Assembly: GCA_029255685.2 (NCBI GenBank)
Contig: CM055313.2
Span: 52,925,579-52,989,578, forward strand
DNA length: 64,000 bases
Direction of reading: 5' to 3'
Origin: Silene conica
Lineage: Eukaryota > Streptophyta > Magnoliopsida > Caryophyllales > Caryophyllaceae
Part shown: positions 1 through 10,748 of the stretch, piece after piece
Numbering within the stretch: position 1 is the first letter of the stretch
Layout: each line of letters starts with the position of its first letter
Notes under the pieces: model-generated
The model's database searches: none
What the model was told of the DNA's origin: nothing
Seen by the model: only the letters and a program-made list of their open reading frames with translations
Translations under genes and position numbers: made by a program

Positions 1-3000
1 GATAAGGCAAAGATCAAGAAGGTTATTGACGAGCTTGATGAAAAGAAGAAACAGACATTAAAGATCACATGGGTGAAAGTGAACTTGTGAGTCCTATATT
101 ATTTTTGTGGACTTTGAATTGAATTATCATTTCTGAAGCACAACTAACATTTTGTTTATAATGTCAGGGACTTTGGATCCATCTTTTCCACATTATTGCC
201 AGGAACAACAGCAAAGTTGGAACCTCCAGAGGGCGGCACCTTTTTAGACGGGCTTGAGGTTCGTGTTGCATTTGGAGGAGTTTGGAAGCAGTCATTGTCA
301 GAACTTAGCGGAGGCCAACGCTCTTTGCTTGCTTTGTCTTTGATATTAGCACTGCTTCTCTTCAAGCCTGCTCCACTTTACATTCTTGATGAGGTAAGCA
401 AGCGATGCTAATCTTGAATGGTCTTGGCGAGATCCATGACTTAGTTAGAATAGCTAAAATGGAAATCATGACTTGATAAATGCTCAAAATTGTGGAATAT
501 TGCAACCAGGTAGCTGTGTTGACCATTGACCTTTCAGTTTAAGTTACTTCCATTTTGTATGTGATGGTCATTATTGTTTATGTATGTTAGGTTGATGCAG
601 CTCTTGATTTGAGCCACACTCAAAATATTGGAAGGATGATCAAAACTCATTTCCCACAGTCGCAGGTTATTTGAATTTACTTATTAAAGGAAGATTATGC
701 TTGCCTTCTCATTGATTAATCGTAAAGTATAAATACAAGTACATGGTTTGATACACTGAGATACAGTAGCCTATAATATCGGAATAATATATAACAAACT
801 AGGTAACAAATAATAAACGAATATTTACAGATATTCTATCAATTATTCACCACCTTTTTCCATAAGAGCTAGCTCTATAATGTGATTAGCATCTAGTTTT
901 GTTGACATGATTGTAGGTCCCTCCATTTTGGAGTGAAGTAAGTTTGTCAACAACTTTGCAGTAACTTAAGGAAAGCAATATGAAATGAAGAAATGTATGT
1001 GTGCATGCATTTATTGTTGTGAGCAAAGTAAAATATGGTGGCTCACGTATAAGTTCATTTGCCTATAAAAGGAGATACACAAAGCTCATATACGCATCCC
1101 TCAATCTTCATAAGTGAGTTATAAGAGTAGTAATAAGGGCAGTCTTAAGTCTCTTGTGTATATTACTCTTATTGTAATCTCTGAGTGTGATCAATAAAAT
1201 CCTAGTACAACCGCAGTGAGGACGTAGCCAATTTGGTGAACCTCGTTATATTTGTGTCCCTGTTATTCTTGTCTATATTATTGTGTGTGTGGTCATATAT
1301 ATATTACCCTACGAAAATCCCCTACAAACTGGTATCAGAGCCCGGTTGGGCGAGTAAGGGTGAGGGAGAGTGAACCACAACAAAAAAAAAAAAATCGCAA
1401 TAATGGAAGGAGGTAAAATCATGTTCGATAAATTCGACGGGAAAGATTTTGCTTTCTGGAAAATGCAAATGACTGATTATTTGTATTCGAAGAATTTGCA
1501 TCTCCCATTGGAAGGCTCTAAGCCGGATTCAATGGAGAAGACTGAGTGGGAAAAATTGGATAGGCAGGCGCTAGGTGTGGTCCGGTTGACGCTGGCCAGA
1601 AACGTAGCATTCAATGTGATGAATGCGACAACGACGGTTGACCTGATGAATGCCCTGGAGAACATGTATGAGAAACCATCTGCTACAAATAAGGTATTCC
1701 TTATGCGTAGGCTGTTTGGTTTACAGATGCATGAAGGAACCACAATGGCTGATCATATTAATGAATATAATGTGATCACAAGGCAACTAAGCTCGGTAAA
1801 AATAGATTTTGACGACGAGATAAAAGCCTTAATTTTGTTATCCTCGTTACCTAGTAGTTGGGATACTACTGTCACTGCAATTAGTAGTTCGCAAGGACAA
1901 GAAAAACTCAAGTTTGATGAGGTACGTGATCTAATTCTAAGCGAAAGTATTCGCAAGAAAGAATTAGGTGAAACCTCAGGAGTCAATGATGGGAGTGGTT
2001 TAGTTGCAGAGGGTAGAGGAAGGAAAAATTATAGAGGCGGTCATCGTGGAAGATCTAAGCCTCGAGTAAAAGGAGGTCCGACTTGTTGGAATTGTGGTGA
2101 GAGTGGACATGTCAGGAGGGATTGTGTGAATCCCAGGAAAAACCATGAGCAGCGTGGTAGTTATGAGGATGGTAGTACGGCAATAGCTGTTGAGAGTGAG
2201 GGCGATATTTTGGCTGTGAGTGTCGAAAATCCGATGGAGTCTTGGGTGTTAGACTCTGGTGTGTCATTTCACGCTACCCCATGTAAAAATTCCTTTCATA
2301 AATTTGTTGGTGGAAGGTGTGGTACCGCTTACCTGGCTAATGGTAAGACTATGCCAATTATGGGAAGAGGTGATGTGAAAATCATGACCCCGACTGGGGA
2401 AAGGTGGGAGCTTACAGATGTCATGTTCATCCCGAACTTGAAAAAGAAATTGATATCTGTTGGAAAGCTCGATGAAGCAGGCTACAAAGTTGTCTTTGAG
2501 GGGAGTTCATGGAAAGTAGTCAAGGAAGCTATAGTAGTAGCTCATGGGACTAAGAGTGGAACTTTGTACACCACTGCAGGGTGTTGTGACATGAGTAGAG
2601 TAGCTGCTGGAGGGATGAAGTCTAAAATTGTTTCACGAGACTTGTCGCGGGATCCGAAAACTATGCATAGTGGGCCTTACACTAAGCACCGTGGTGTGAG
2701 TAAAGTCGGTGGCTTGAAGGCGGAAGGTGGTCCGAGAACGCACAAGGTGAAATTGGCACGCTGGGATGTGTGCGTAAATTCAAGGAGGCACAAAAGGGTG
2801 TTTCGTTCAGGTGGGAGTGCACGCCCCGAGGAGCGATGGGTGAAACCCGACATGTATGGTTGCCGTTGGGAACAGACTTGGATGATAACGGGTCGAGGTT
2901 GGACAATACCTCGATTGGGCTCTTGCAATCGGCTTGAGCAAAAATGCGGTTGTATTAGGTGGATCGGGAAATGAGGTGTTTTCGTGGTACCTCCAAAAGT

Positions 3001-3993
3001 GTCGGGAGGTGGGAGATTTGTTGACATGATTGTAGGTCCCTCCATTTTGGAGTGAAGTAAGTTTGTCAACAACTTTGCAGTAACTTAAGGAAAGCAATAT
3101 GAAATGAAGAAATGTATGTGTGCATGCATTTATTGTTGTGAGCAAAGTAAAATATGGTGGCTCACGTATAAGTTCATTTGCCTATAAAAGGAGATACACA
3201 AAGCTCATATACGCATCCCTCAATCTTCATAAGTGAGTTATAAGAGTAGTAATAAGGGCAGTCTTAAGTCTCTTGTGTATATTACTCTTATTGTAATCTC
3301 TGAGTGTGATCAATAAAATCCTAGTACAACCGCAGTGAGGACGTAGCCAATTTGGTGAACCTCGTTATATTTGTGTCCCTGTTATTCTTGTCTATATTAT
3401 TGTGTGTGTGGTCATATATATATTACCCTACGAAAATCCCCTACAAGTTTCCTTAACTGCATGAGAAGTATGCCAGGAGAACAATTACAACAAATTTATG
3501 GGTCCTAATCTCTTCTGATAGTTTCATATTAATATTTAGAATTTACCTTTTATGCATAGTAAAATTTTCTTGTCTTGCTGAAAGAAACAAAGCTGTTATA
3601 GTAAAAATTCAACTTTCGCGGGGTTGTATTTTAACATCAAATTATGGACTTCACAGTAAGATTCAACCAATATAAGGGCATGGTCAACAAATATGGAATC
3701 ACTGTTAGTTATAGCTACACTCTGCAGTTGATATTTCCAAGATTGACCAATCTCTATATCTTATGACTGTTATGAGCTGCATTTTTGGACTAGGAGTTTC
3801 TTGTCTATTTTCGGACAATATTTGACAAGACTTAATTTTTAAGTTGTGCATCTAAACTCTTGTTGTCTCGTGCTAGTTCATTGTGGTTTCTCTCAAAGAA
3901 GGGATGTTCAACAACGCAAATGTCATATTCCGTACCAAGTTCGTCGATGGAGTTTCCACTGTACAAAGAACTATGGCTGCCAAACAGAAGTGA
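1..3993 (+). CDS. SMC2: SMC2 (condensin subunit, CAP-E), C-terminal exons; gene enters from the left edge
   Basis: Structural maintenance of chromosomes 2 is the ATPase subunit of condensin that compacts mitotic chromosomes. Four exons are visible: 1-86, 168-393, 591-665 and 3877-3993 with stop TGA 3991-3993. All junctions are GT-AG and the frame is continuous. Together they encode the C-terminal ATPase head: the ABC signature motif [13 protein letters not shown] in exon 2, the Walker B segment LYILDEVDAALD across the exon 2/3 junction, and the terminal [20 protein letters not shown] segment with a ...MAAKQK end, all typical of plant SMC2. The N-terminal head, coiled coils and hinge lie outside the window. 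The intron 666-3876 is unusually long because a copia-type element sits in it; with that removed it would be about 660 bp. No coding damage is seen. Confidence 0.95.
900..1326 (+). repeat. 5' LTR of the gag-only copia element
   Basis: 427 bp with TG...CA ends. It contains a TATA-like CCTATAAAAGG at about 1061-1071, so transcription would start shortly downstream, and an AATAAAA signal near 1194. It matches 3019-3445 base for base as far as I can read. Confidence 0.93.
1403..2974 (+). CDS. Gag plus truncated protease of the copia element
   Basis: The frame is open from a GTG at 1370, but the first ATG is at 1403 ([13 protein letters not shown]...), which matches the usual start of Tork/TNT1-like Gag. 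Residues about 1-200 form a UBN2-type Gag domain ([23 protein letters not shown] motif). A CCHC zinc knuckle [14 protein letters not shown] lies near residue 230. A protease start with the active-site motif [12 protein letters not shown] lies near residue 285. After about residue 390 the sequence no longer resembles copia polyprotein: it is basic, low in similarity and ends at a stop just before the 3' LTR. A full polyprotein would have about 1,300 residues; here 523 remain. The open frame suggests that Gag is still made. Confidence 0.85.
   Translation: MEGGKIMFDKFDGKDFAFWKMQMTDYLYSKNLHLPLEGSKPDSMEKTEWEKLDRQALGVVRLTLARNVAFNVMNATTTVDLMNALENMYEKPSATNKVFLMRRLFGLQMHEGTTMADHINEYNVITRQLSSVKIDFDDEIKALILLSSLPSSWDTTVTAISSSQGQEKLKFDEVRDLILSESIRKKELGETSGVNDGSGLVAEGRGRKNYRGGHRGRSKPRVKGGPTCWNCGESGHVRRDCVNPRKNHEQRGSYEDGSTAIAVESEGDILAVSVENPMESWVLDSGVSFHATPCKNSFHKFVGGRCGTAYLANGKTMPIMGRGDVKIMTPTGERWELTDVMFIPNLKKKLISVGKLDEAGYKVVFEGSSWKVVKEAIVVAHGTKSGTLYTTAGCCDMSRVAAGGMKSKIVSRDLSRDPKTMHSGPYTKHRGVSKVGGLKAEGGPRTHKVKLARWDVCVNSRRHKRVFRSGGSARPEERWVKPDMYGCRWEQTWMITGRGWTIPRLGSCNRLEQKCGCIRWIGK
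3019..3445 (+). repeat. 3' LTR of the gag-only copia element
   Basis: Second 427-bp LTR, apparently identical to 900-1326, followed by target duplication AGTTT at 3446-3450 and then the remaining SMC2 intron sequence. Confidence 0.93.
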
Positions 3994-4871
3994 CTTTCCA
4001 TCTCATATCCCTCCCCAGGTAAAATCTTAAGTTTGTCGCCATTTCTACTTTACGCCAACAATCAAATGAGAAACTCCATATATTATTTGAGAATTTCCAT
4101 GTATTCAGTAACTAAAGACTTTCGATTTCACTTTGTGTTAAAACTTAATAAGCTTAATTACTCCAATTAAAACTTAGAGGTTTAATCTCACAATTAGATA
4201 AAGTAAAAGGGTACACGTCTCACTTTTGCGTTTTCTTTTTTATATCATGTTTGTGAACCCATCATTTGAAACCAGGGCTTTATTGTTAATTTATTTTCTA
4301 ATCCACCCAAGATTAATAATGATGATTGAAGTTGTGCAATTATTGTAAGATTGTGTCATGCAAGCAAAAACTGTTGACAACAATCGTTTTCTAATCTGCA
4401 AGTGAGGTACTGTACTGATACTAAGAAACTAATCGGGCCACAAATCGATCTGTATTATTGACCTTTTTTTTTGCATCAGCGTGCAGGAATATGTTTAGTT
4501 GGTCGCAAACAATTCTAAGCATTATTGGTTGACTGAATTTTGTTCTAGGTTTCACATGGAGTTTGTATAATTGATACCGTTCCCTGTAACCTTGGTAAAT
4601 AGCTAGTTATAATAGCCGCATCCTTTTGTTTTTGCAAATTGTAAGTGATGAAATGCCAAAAGTTTGAAGAATGATTTATGTAATCAATTAAAGTAGACTT
4701 TGTCAAAAACAGTAGGGAGACTACATTTGATCTATTATAATTGTTTGGTTTGGAGTTTTATAATAAAACTAGTTTTGTATCGGAATTTTTAAGAGTTTTT
4801 TTTTATGTTTATATTTTTATTTTTATTATTATAATTATTCTACGTGATTTCAATGAAACACAAATATGATC
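3994..4871. other. SMC2 3' flank, no further gene seen
   Basis: AT-rich sequence after the SMC2 stop, presumably holding its 3' UTR. No ORF with recognisable content and no clear repeat was found. Confidence 0.6.
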
Positions 4872-5050
4872 CTACACCCAGGTGTATAGAAGCATGGTAC
4901 ATCAGGCCCACCTGACATATAATTTTCTAATTTTCTATTAGAGCCCATTACAAAATAAATATTTAATTATCAATCAACGTAAACATTTTCTTAATTCTCT
5001 CTTGACGACAGTCACAACAAATTTCTCTCCCACCAAAATTTGATTCGAAG

Positions 5051-5182
5051 ATGGCAGAAGAGCAGCGATTAGTATGTTCAACAAGGCGGAAAAATGCATC
5101 GAATAATATTTCATTGAACGAGAAGCAATTTGCATCGACATCAAGAAGGAAAAACGCATCACACAATACTAATTTGAGGTAA
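5051..5182 (+). CDS. Short ORF (43 aa) in the TIR element, possibly a captured first exon
   Basis: ATG at 5051 to TAA at 5180-5182. The product is basic and repeats a segment, with TRRKNASNN and SRRKNASHN about 20 residues apart. The end ...TTGAG|GTAAAT would also serve as a splice donor, so this may be a first exon rather than a whole gene. No family is recognised, and it could be chance. Confidence 0.2.
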   Translation: MAEEQRLVCSTRRKNASNNISLNEKQFASTSRRKNASHNTNLR

Positions 5183-5319
5183 ATATTTACATCAATCATA
5201 ACTCTAATGAATATTTACATACACCAATCATAACCTTAATGAATATATTTAGAGTAAATTTTCTGACCCCAAAGCACTTAACAAATGAATATTTACGATA
5301 AGAATATGATCTAACGTAA

Positions 5320-5985
5320 AAAGAATATATACGAGCTAATAGAAAAAGAATATGAGCTAATATTAGAAGAATACGAGCTAATATAGAAAATAACGAGTTA
5401 TTAAAATAAGAATACGAGCTAATATTAAAAGAATACGAGCTAATATTAAAAAAATTATGAGTTATTAAGATAAGAATATGAGTTATTGATATAAGAATAC
5501 GAGCTATTAAGATAAGAATACGAGCTATTAATATAAGAATATGAGCTAATGTAAAAAGAATGCGAGTTTAAGAAAATCACAAACTTAAAAAACACGAGAA
5601 CAAAAGAATGCAAGTTATTACCCTAAGAATACGAGCTAATATTAAAAGAATACGAGCTAATATAAAATATGAATACGAGATATTGAGATAAGAATACGAG
5701 CTATTAATATAAGAATATGAGTTAATGTAAAAAGAATGCGAGTTTAAGAAAATCACAAACTAAAAAAATACGAGCACAAAAGCATGCAAGTTATTACCTA
5801 AAAATACGAGCTAATATTAAAAGAATACGAGCTAATATTAAAAGAATACGAGCTAATATAAGAAACTACGAGTCACTAAGATAAGAATACGAATTATTAA
5901 TATAAAAAAAATGAGTTATTAAGATAAGAATACGAGCTATTAATATAAGAATACGAGCTATTAATATAAGATTACGAGCTAATGT
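5320..5985 (+). repeat. Degenerate 21-bp tandem array with a higher-order period
   Basis: About 31 copies of a unit like AAGAATACGAGCTAATATTA or AAGAATACGAGCTATTAATAT. A block with the variant units ATGCGAGTTTAAGAAAATCA and ATGCAAGTTATTAC recurs with a period of about 176 bp (5561 and 5737), so units were amplified in blocks. The array is strand-asymmetric: purine-rich on the + strand. Confidence 0.9.
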
Positions 5986-6268
5986 AAAAAAAATATGGAC
6001 TATAAAATAAAAAAATAAAAAATTAACTTGACATAATAATTAAATAAATTGAAAGATGAAATATAATAATTAATGAGAAAAATCAATTATTGATGATGGA
6101 TAAAGATCAGTTAGAAAAATAGGGAAGAAGTTACATTAAAAAAAAAAAAAAAAAAAAAAAAAAGGGAAGTGGAGAAGAATGAGATTACTGTTTTTTTTTC
6201 AAAAATAATTAAGAAAATGACTAAGATAACCCCGGATGTACAATAACATTGTACATCTGGTGGTATAG

Positions 6269-6717
6269 TTCATGAATTGATTAAATGACATGTATGTTTT
6301 ATATTTTCAACTTAAGGTGACTCATAAACCAAAGTACATGATACAAATACATCGGTCATAAGAAAAGAAATAAAATATAGTAATATTGCAAGATAGTTAT
6401 TAATTTTCACAATCTATTGGAGTTTACGAAACTTATAAGAATTTTAAAAAATATCTTAAAAAAAAACATCTTATGTACGTAAGCGACAAAAAGAAATAAC
6501 CGGATAATTAGTAGAGCAAACAAAATATGAGACATCAAAAGCATACAACCAAGATTAAGAAAAAAATAGCTAGAAATTTAGCAACATGTTAATTGTTTTT
6601 AAAATCTGCATATTGTCACAATTTTCACCTTAATTTTTATAAATAAATCTTAATAAAATATTAATGAAGCTGAATATCACAATTATTATGTCTCGCTCTT
6701 CCATTAACAATTTTATA
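6269..6717. other. AT-rich spacer
   Basis: No gene or clear repeat seen; long A/T runs only. Confidence 0.5.
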
Positions 6718-6809
6718 CTTCCTCCATTTTTATATAATATACTCATTTTATTAAAATACTACACTCATATATTCAACAAATGGGTACATTATATAAAAAC
6801 GGAGGATAG
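6718..6809. mobile_element. Stowaway-like MITE, 92 bp
   Basis: Inverted ends CTTCCTCCATTTTTATATAA and, on the other strand, CTATCCTCCGTTTTTATATA, flanked by TA on both sides (6716-6717 and 6810-6811). This is the usual signature of Stowaway/Tc1-mariner MITEs. The open frame running through it is a by-product of the palindrome. Confidence 0.8.
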
Positions 6810-7239
6810 TACATACATACCAATTGATTCAAAAGACGAATTATTATACAAATTGATTCAGAAACATACATACCAAATTTACCAAATCGTCTCACTACAA
6901 CAAATTACCGTACCAATTGATCCAAAACTCAAAAAGAAAAGTATTTTATCACAAAATAGCAGGAAAGTCTTCACCGAACCAATTATATTCTTTCTTTCAC
7001 ATTCTACCGTTTTCTTCAACTTTGAATGATTCTTCATTTCTGTTTATTTCTCCTGTCATTCAAATTTTAATCATTTATAAATGACATATAAATATATTTT
7101 GACACTCTGTACATTTAAAAAACAAAAAAAAAACTATGTTTAAATATGAATGATCGGAATAATAATTTTGATGTATACCTCTATTTAAAGACGGCATAAA
7201 TCATGTCATGATAGACACTTCTAATCTAAAATATACTAA

Positions 7240-7427
7240 GTCTTGCTTGCGACGGGTCGTTATTTGTGACGGATATTTTGTGTGATAAAATGGGTAGAAA
7301 ATGAGTTAGTGAAGAAAGGGGACCACATGAATAGTGTTGGAGAGAGAGAAAAAGTGGGTATTTTGTGAGAGAAAACGGTATCCGTCACAAGCTTGCGACG
7401 GATAGTGCCGTCGCAAATAAGAATTTG
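7240..7427. mobile_element. Small MITE with TTGCGACGG ends
   Basis: The left end GTCTTGCTTGCGACGGGTC and the reverse of the right end CTTATTTGCGACGGCAC form imperfect inverted repeats, with inner inverted copies of GTGACGGATA. TACTAA occurs directly on both sides (7234-7239, 7428-7433) and may be the target duplication. The superfamily is not certain. Confidence 0.55.
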
Positions 7428-7433
7428 TACTAA

Positions 7434-8186
7434 AATAATATTAACAAAATAGCATGGGTAAACAAATTAATTTAATAACAGTAATATTTATATAAATAAA
7501 AATTCACACCTACCATGTTTTTATGATAAGGATGACAAATAAAATTTGATTTGATTTGGAAACACGAAAAATAAAAGATCACATTATATAGGAGTGATTG
7601 TAGTTTTGAAGGTCATTAAAGTTGTAAAAGAGTGTTTTATGACTCTTTGATTTTTTTTTCTTGGGAAGATTAAAGATAGGTAAATAACTATTGATTTATC
7701 TAGATTTATGTGCATTTATTTTGTATTATTAAGTGAAAATTTATTATTATTAGTTAAATAATTGTATAAATAGGTATATACGCTAGGTGGCAAGAACATA
7801 TAACGTGACACGTCTCACTCTAATAAAATTCAAAATGCCTTTTTATGTTATTATATAAATTTCTAGCTATTGTTTTCAAAATTGTGAAATTCACTATAAA
7901 TTGAATGAGTTTGTTCATTCAAACATCAACTATCCACATTTCCACTAATCTAACTTATCTTTATATTTAATTATCTTGTTAAGCGAAAGCTTAGGTAATA
8001 GCCGGAGAGCTGCATTAGACAAGGTTGATATGACAATACTTTACCAAATACAGTACAACTCTATAAGTGCTTGCTTACCTACTTCATTGAATCGACTGAT
8101 CATCGAGAATGGACATCTTTTATTTGTTTAACTATACACATTCACCAACCTTGTTCACAAATGGACCTTTTGGTCTGCTATGTAAG
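7434..8186. other. AT-rich intergenic spacer
   Basis: No gene seen. Open frames here are short and have no recognisable content. Confidence 0.5.
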
Positions 8187-8557
8187 TAGGGCTGTACAAT
8201 GGGCCGGTTTGGGTCGGGCCGGGTCGGAGGCGGGTCGGGCCGGGCCTAAAAAATCAGCCCTGGCACGGCCCTAAAACAATATAGGGCTGGGCTGGGCCAG
8301 AAAAAGTCGGCTCTGGCCCTGGCCCTAATTTCTACAGGGTTGGCCCTGGCCCTGACACGACCCTACAACAATACAGGGCTGATAATAGGGTCGGGCTGAC
8401 AAAATCCGGCCCTGGCCCTATGTGGGCTAGAAAAAGTTGGCCCGTGTTACAGGGCAGGGCCGGGCTGGCCCACACTTTCTATGGGCCCCCAAATATTTGG
8501 GGCCATGTGCAGCCGCACGAGCCGCATGCACATGGTAAAGGTCGGCCCTGTGTTGTA
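8187..8557. mobile_element. GC-rich hAT-like non-autonomous repeat
   Basis: A GC-rich island in AT-rich DNA starting TAGGGCTGTACAATGGGCCGG and ending with an inverted GGCCGACC/GGCCCTGTG segment. The inside is a run of GGGCC, GGCCC, GGGCTGG and GGCCCTGGCCCT variants. Plant hAT-like repeats often begin TAGGG and carry GGGCC subterminal motifs. No 8-bp target duplication could be fixed. Confidence 0.5.
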
Positions 8558-8888
8558 TTATATATTTCATAATAAATAAATTATTTAAATTTTATTCTTA
8601 TTGAAATTCACCCGCATAGGAAAAAAACACAAAATAATAGGCAACTATTTTCCATAGTCATAAATTTGTTGAATGCTGTTTTTTGTGTAAAAAGTGTAAA
8701 CCATCCGGCTTAGTTAGACTACATTTTTAGGAGTGGAAGACGAGACCCAGAGCAATTGATATAGGTGATGAGGGGTTGAAAGTCATGAAAGATGGTGGGT
8801 GATTGTTAAAACGTACCGAATGAAAAGCGGCTAGTGCCCTTTCGAGTTTCAACCCGTTGTGGTGTTTCCTTACGGTACACCTAATAAT

Positions 8889-9940
8889 TAATAGTGTTTT
8901 TGCAAATAACCCTCTTATATGTACGATTGTTTTTACAAATAACCCCATTTTATGTCTATTTTTACAAATTACCACCTTAAATATCACTTAATCTTAAAAC
9001 TCAACCCCTAAGGTCGATTACGCTAACAATTTTTATAAAACACGCACTACGTACGGTATTACAACTTAAACTCATGTAGTATACCTAAATTACCCTTACC
9101 CACTCATAACACTACCCAATAAAACAAACTCATTCAATCACTCATATCCTCAAACCCCCAAAATTAAAACATAAACCCTAAATTAAAAATCCCCGAATCA
9201 AATAATAAAACAAACCCACTCATTCACTCATAAAATTAAAAGACACGCATAAGCTCTACTCCTATTGAAAGATATGCAATTTGTAATGTCCGAACATTTG
9301 TGCCATCTAAAAATTACTGCTTCTCCTGCATTGTAATCGTCATTTCTATTAACACCTGCATTCGTTGTGACATGATTTTAACAAGCAGTTTGTCATAGCC
9401 AAAATTTCCAACCCTTTGTTTAAAAGGTGCGACACCAGAGGGGGAATGTAATGAAACAATTTCCCTCCTATTTGACTATTTAAAAACACAGGAAATCTGG
9501 AGGCAAAACATTAATGCCATTCTTAAGTAAGTTGGACAGTTTCTAACAAGTATAAGGGTTTCTGAAACTCAACATAAATAAACAATGATCAAAGATTACT
9601 ACACTTGTTGATGACTGCTAAGCTCATAGATTCAAGACACTGATCAAACTGAGCTCAGCAAATCAGCTGCACAATTCGACCACCTAAAGGAAAAAACTTA
9701 CGGGTTGACTAAGAGGGAATGAATGGGTGGTGGATAAGGGTAGTTTAAGTATATTACATAAATTTGAGTCGTAATATCGTACGTGGCCTGTGTTTTAAAA
9801 AAATCGTTAACGTAATCAACATTAGGGGTTGATTTTTAAGATTAAGTGTTATTTAAGGGATAATTTGTAAAATTAGACATAAAAAAGATTACTTGTAACA
9901 AAACCGTACATATAAGGGAATTATTACAAAAAAACACTAA
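8889..9940. mobile_element. Mutator-like element with about 240-bp terminal inverted repeats
   Basis: The left arm (8889-9125) and the reverse complement of the right arm (9705-9940) align along their length, sharing TAGTGTTTTT, CTTATATGTACG, TTATGTCTA, ACACTTAATCTTAAAA and TCAACCCCTAA. Near-direct repeats CTAATAAT (8881-8888) and CTAATACT (9941-9948) flank it and may be a decayed target duplication. Long inverted ends and no transposase suggest a non-autonomous MULE. About 580 bp of unrelated sequence fills the middle. It ends about 270 bp upstream of the H-protein start codon, so it may contribute to that promoter. Confidence 0.7.
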
Positions 9941-10208
9941 CTAATACTCTCTCAGTCCCTCCGAGTGACAAATAAGGAAATGAATATAAACCACACAGAA
10001 CACGCTACCTCTACATTGAATTAATTTTAGAGCACAAAAAATTATTAAGAAATGAATGAGGAAATCAAAGCAACACGGTGACTCAACGGGATTACAAGTA
10101 ATAGCAGCTCCCTGGCAGACTCAAGACTCCTGACTCCCTATGGTTATTGCACGACAGTAAAGTAAAGTAGGGTAAATAGTTGCATCGTAAATGATAAGGA
10201 AATCAACA

Positions 10209-10716
10209 ATGGCGCTTCGAGTGTTTGGTTCAACAGCCGGCTCTAGGCTCGGAATCTCAGTTTTGCCTCGTACTTTTGCTACTGGTATCTATTTTCTATC
10301 ACATCTTATTTCCCTGCTTCACATTTATAGAATGATGTAACTTTTTACACTAGATCTCCTCTGGGTTATTGACTAAATTTTTGATTTGGGAGGGATTTTC
10401 AACAAACTTATAGAAATGAAATTCTTCCGTTGGCGTTAATCTTTTGATCAGGTTTGATTTTCTTTTACACGATTGTATTGTACTGACGTACTGTGTTGTT
10501 TCATTTCATTTTTCATTGTTATTGTATTGTTTGCTCCCATATATTTAGGATTTTTGATCCTATAAATATTAGTGTAGTTAGATTAGATTGTGGTGAAATT
10601 ATAAGTAGGGAGTACTCTGTATATATTATGGCCCCAGTGCAGTACTTTATGTGCGGGCTTCCTATTTCTCATAAACACAAAGATAAGGAGAGGAGAGGAG
10701 AGGGGAGACAATTACA

Positions 10717-10748
<32 letters not shown>

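Larger units (their letters stand above)
900..3445 (+). mobile_element. Non-autonomous Ty1/copia element (gag-only, TR-GAG-like) in an SMC2 intron
   Basis: A complete LTR element of 2,546 bp. The two 427-bp LTRs begin TGTTGACATG and end CCCCTACA, and read as identical. The 5-bp target duplication AGTTT is perfect (895-899 and 3446-3450). A primer-binding site TGGTATCAGAGC (initiator-Met tRNA) starts at 1331, and a purine-rich tract GGGAGGTGGGAGATT precedes the 3' LTR. The inside encodes gag and the start of protease only; there is no integrase, reverse transcriptase or RNase H, so it must rely on proteins from a relative. It has the same orientation as SMC2. Identical LTRs imply a recent insertion. 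Confidence 0.95.
4872..6268. mobile_element. Putative TIR DNA transposon carrying a tandem array
   Basis: The left end CTACACCCAGGTGTATAG and the reverse complement of the right end CTATACCACCAGATGTAC can be aligned over about 37 bp with roughly two thirds of positions matching, each followed by GTACATC(A/C)GG. This suggests degenerate terminal inverted repeats bounding about 1.4 kb. No target duplication was found and no transposase is seen, so the family is unassigned. Most of the inside is the array at 5320-5985. Confidence 0.4.

Noticed and set aside
6664-7029. 121-codon open frame
   Set aside because: It runs across the Stowaway MITE at 6718-6809 and has no recognisable protein content.
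8071-8274. Open frame rich in Gly/Arg/Ala
   Set aside because: It arises from the GC-rich hAT-like repeat; the composition is that of the repeat.
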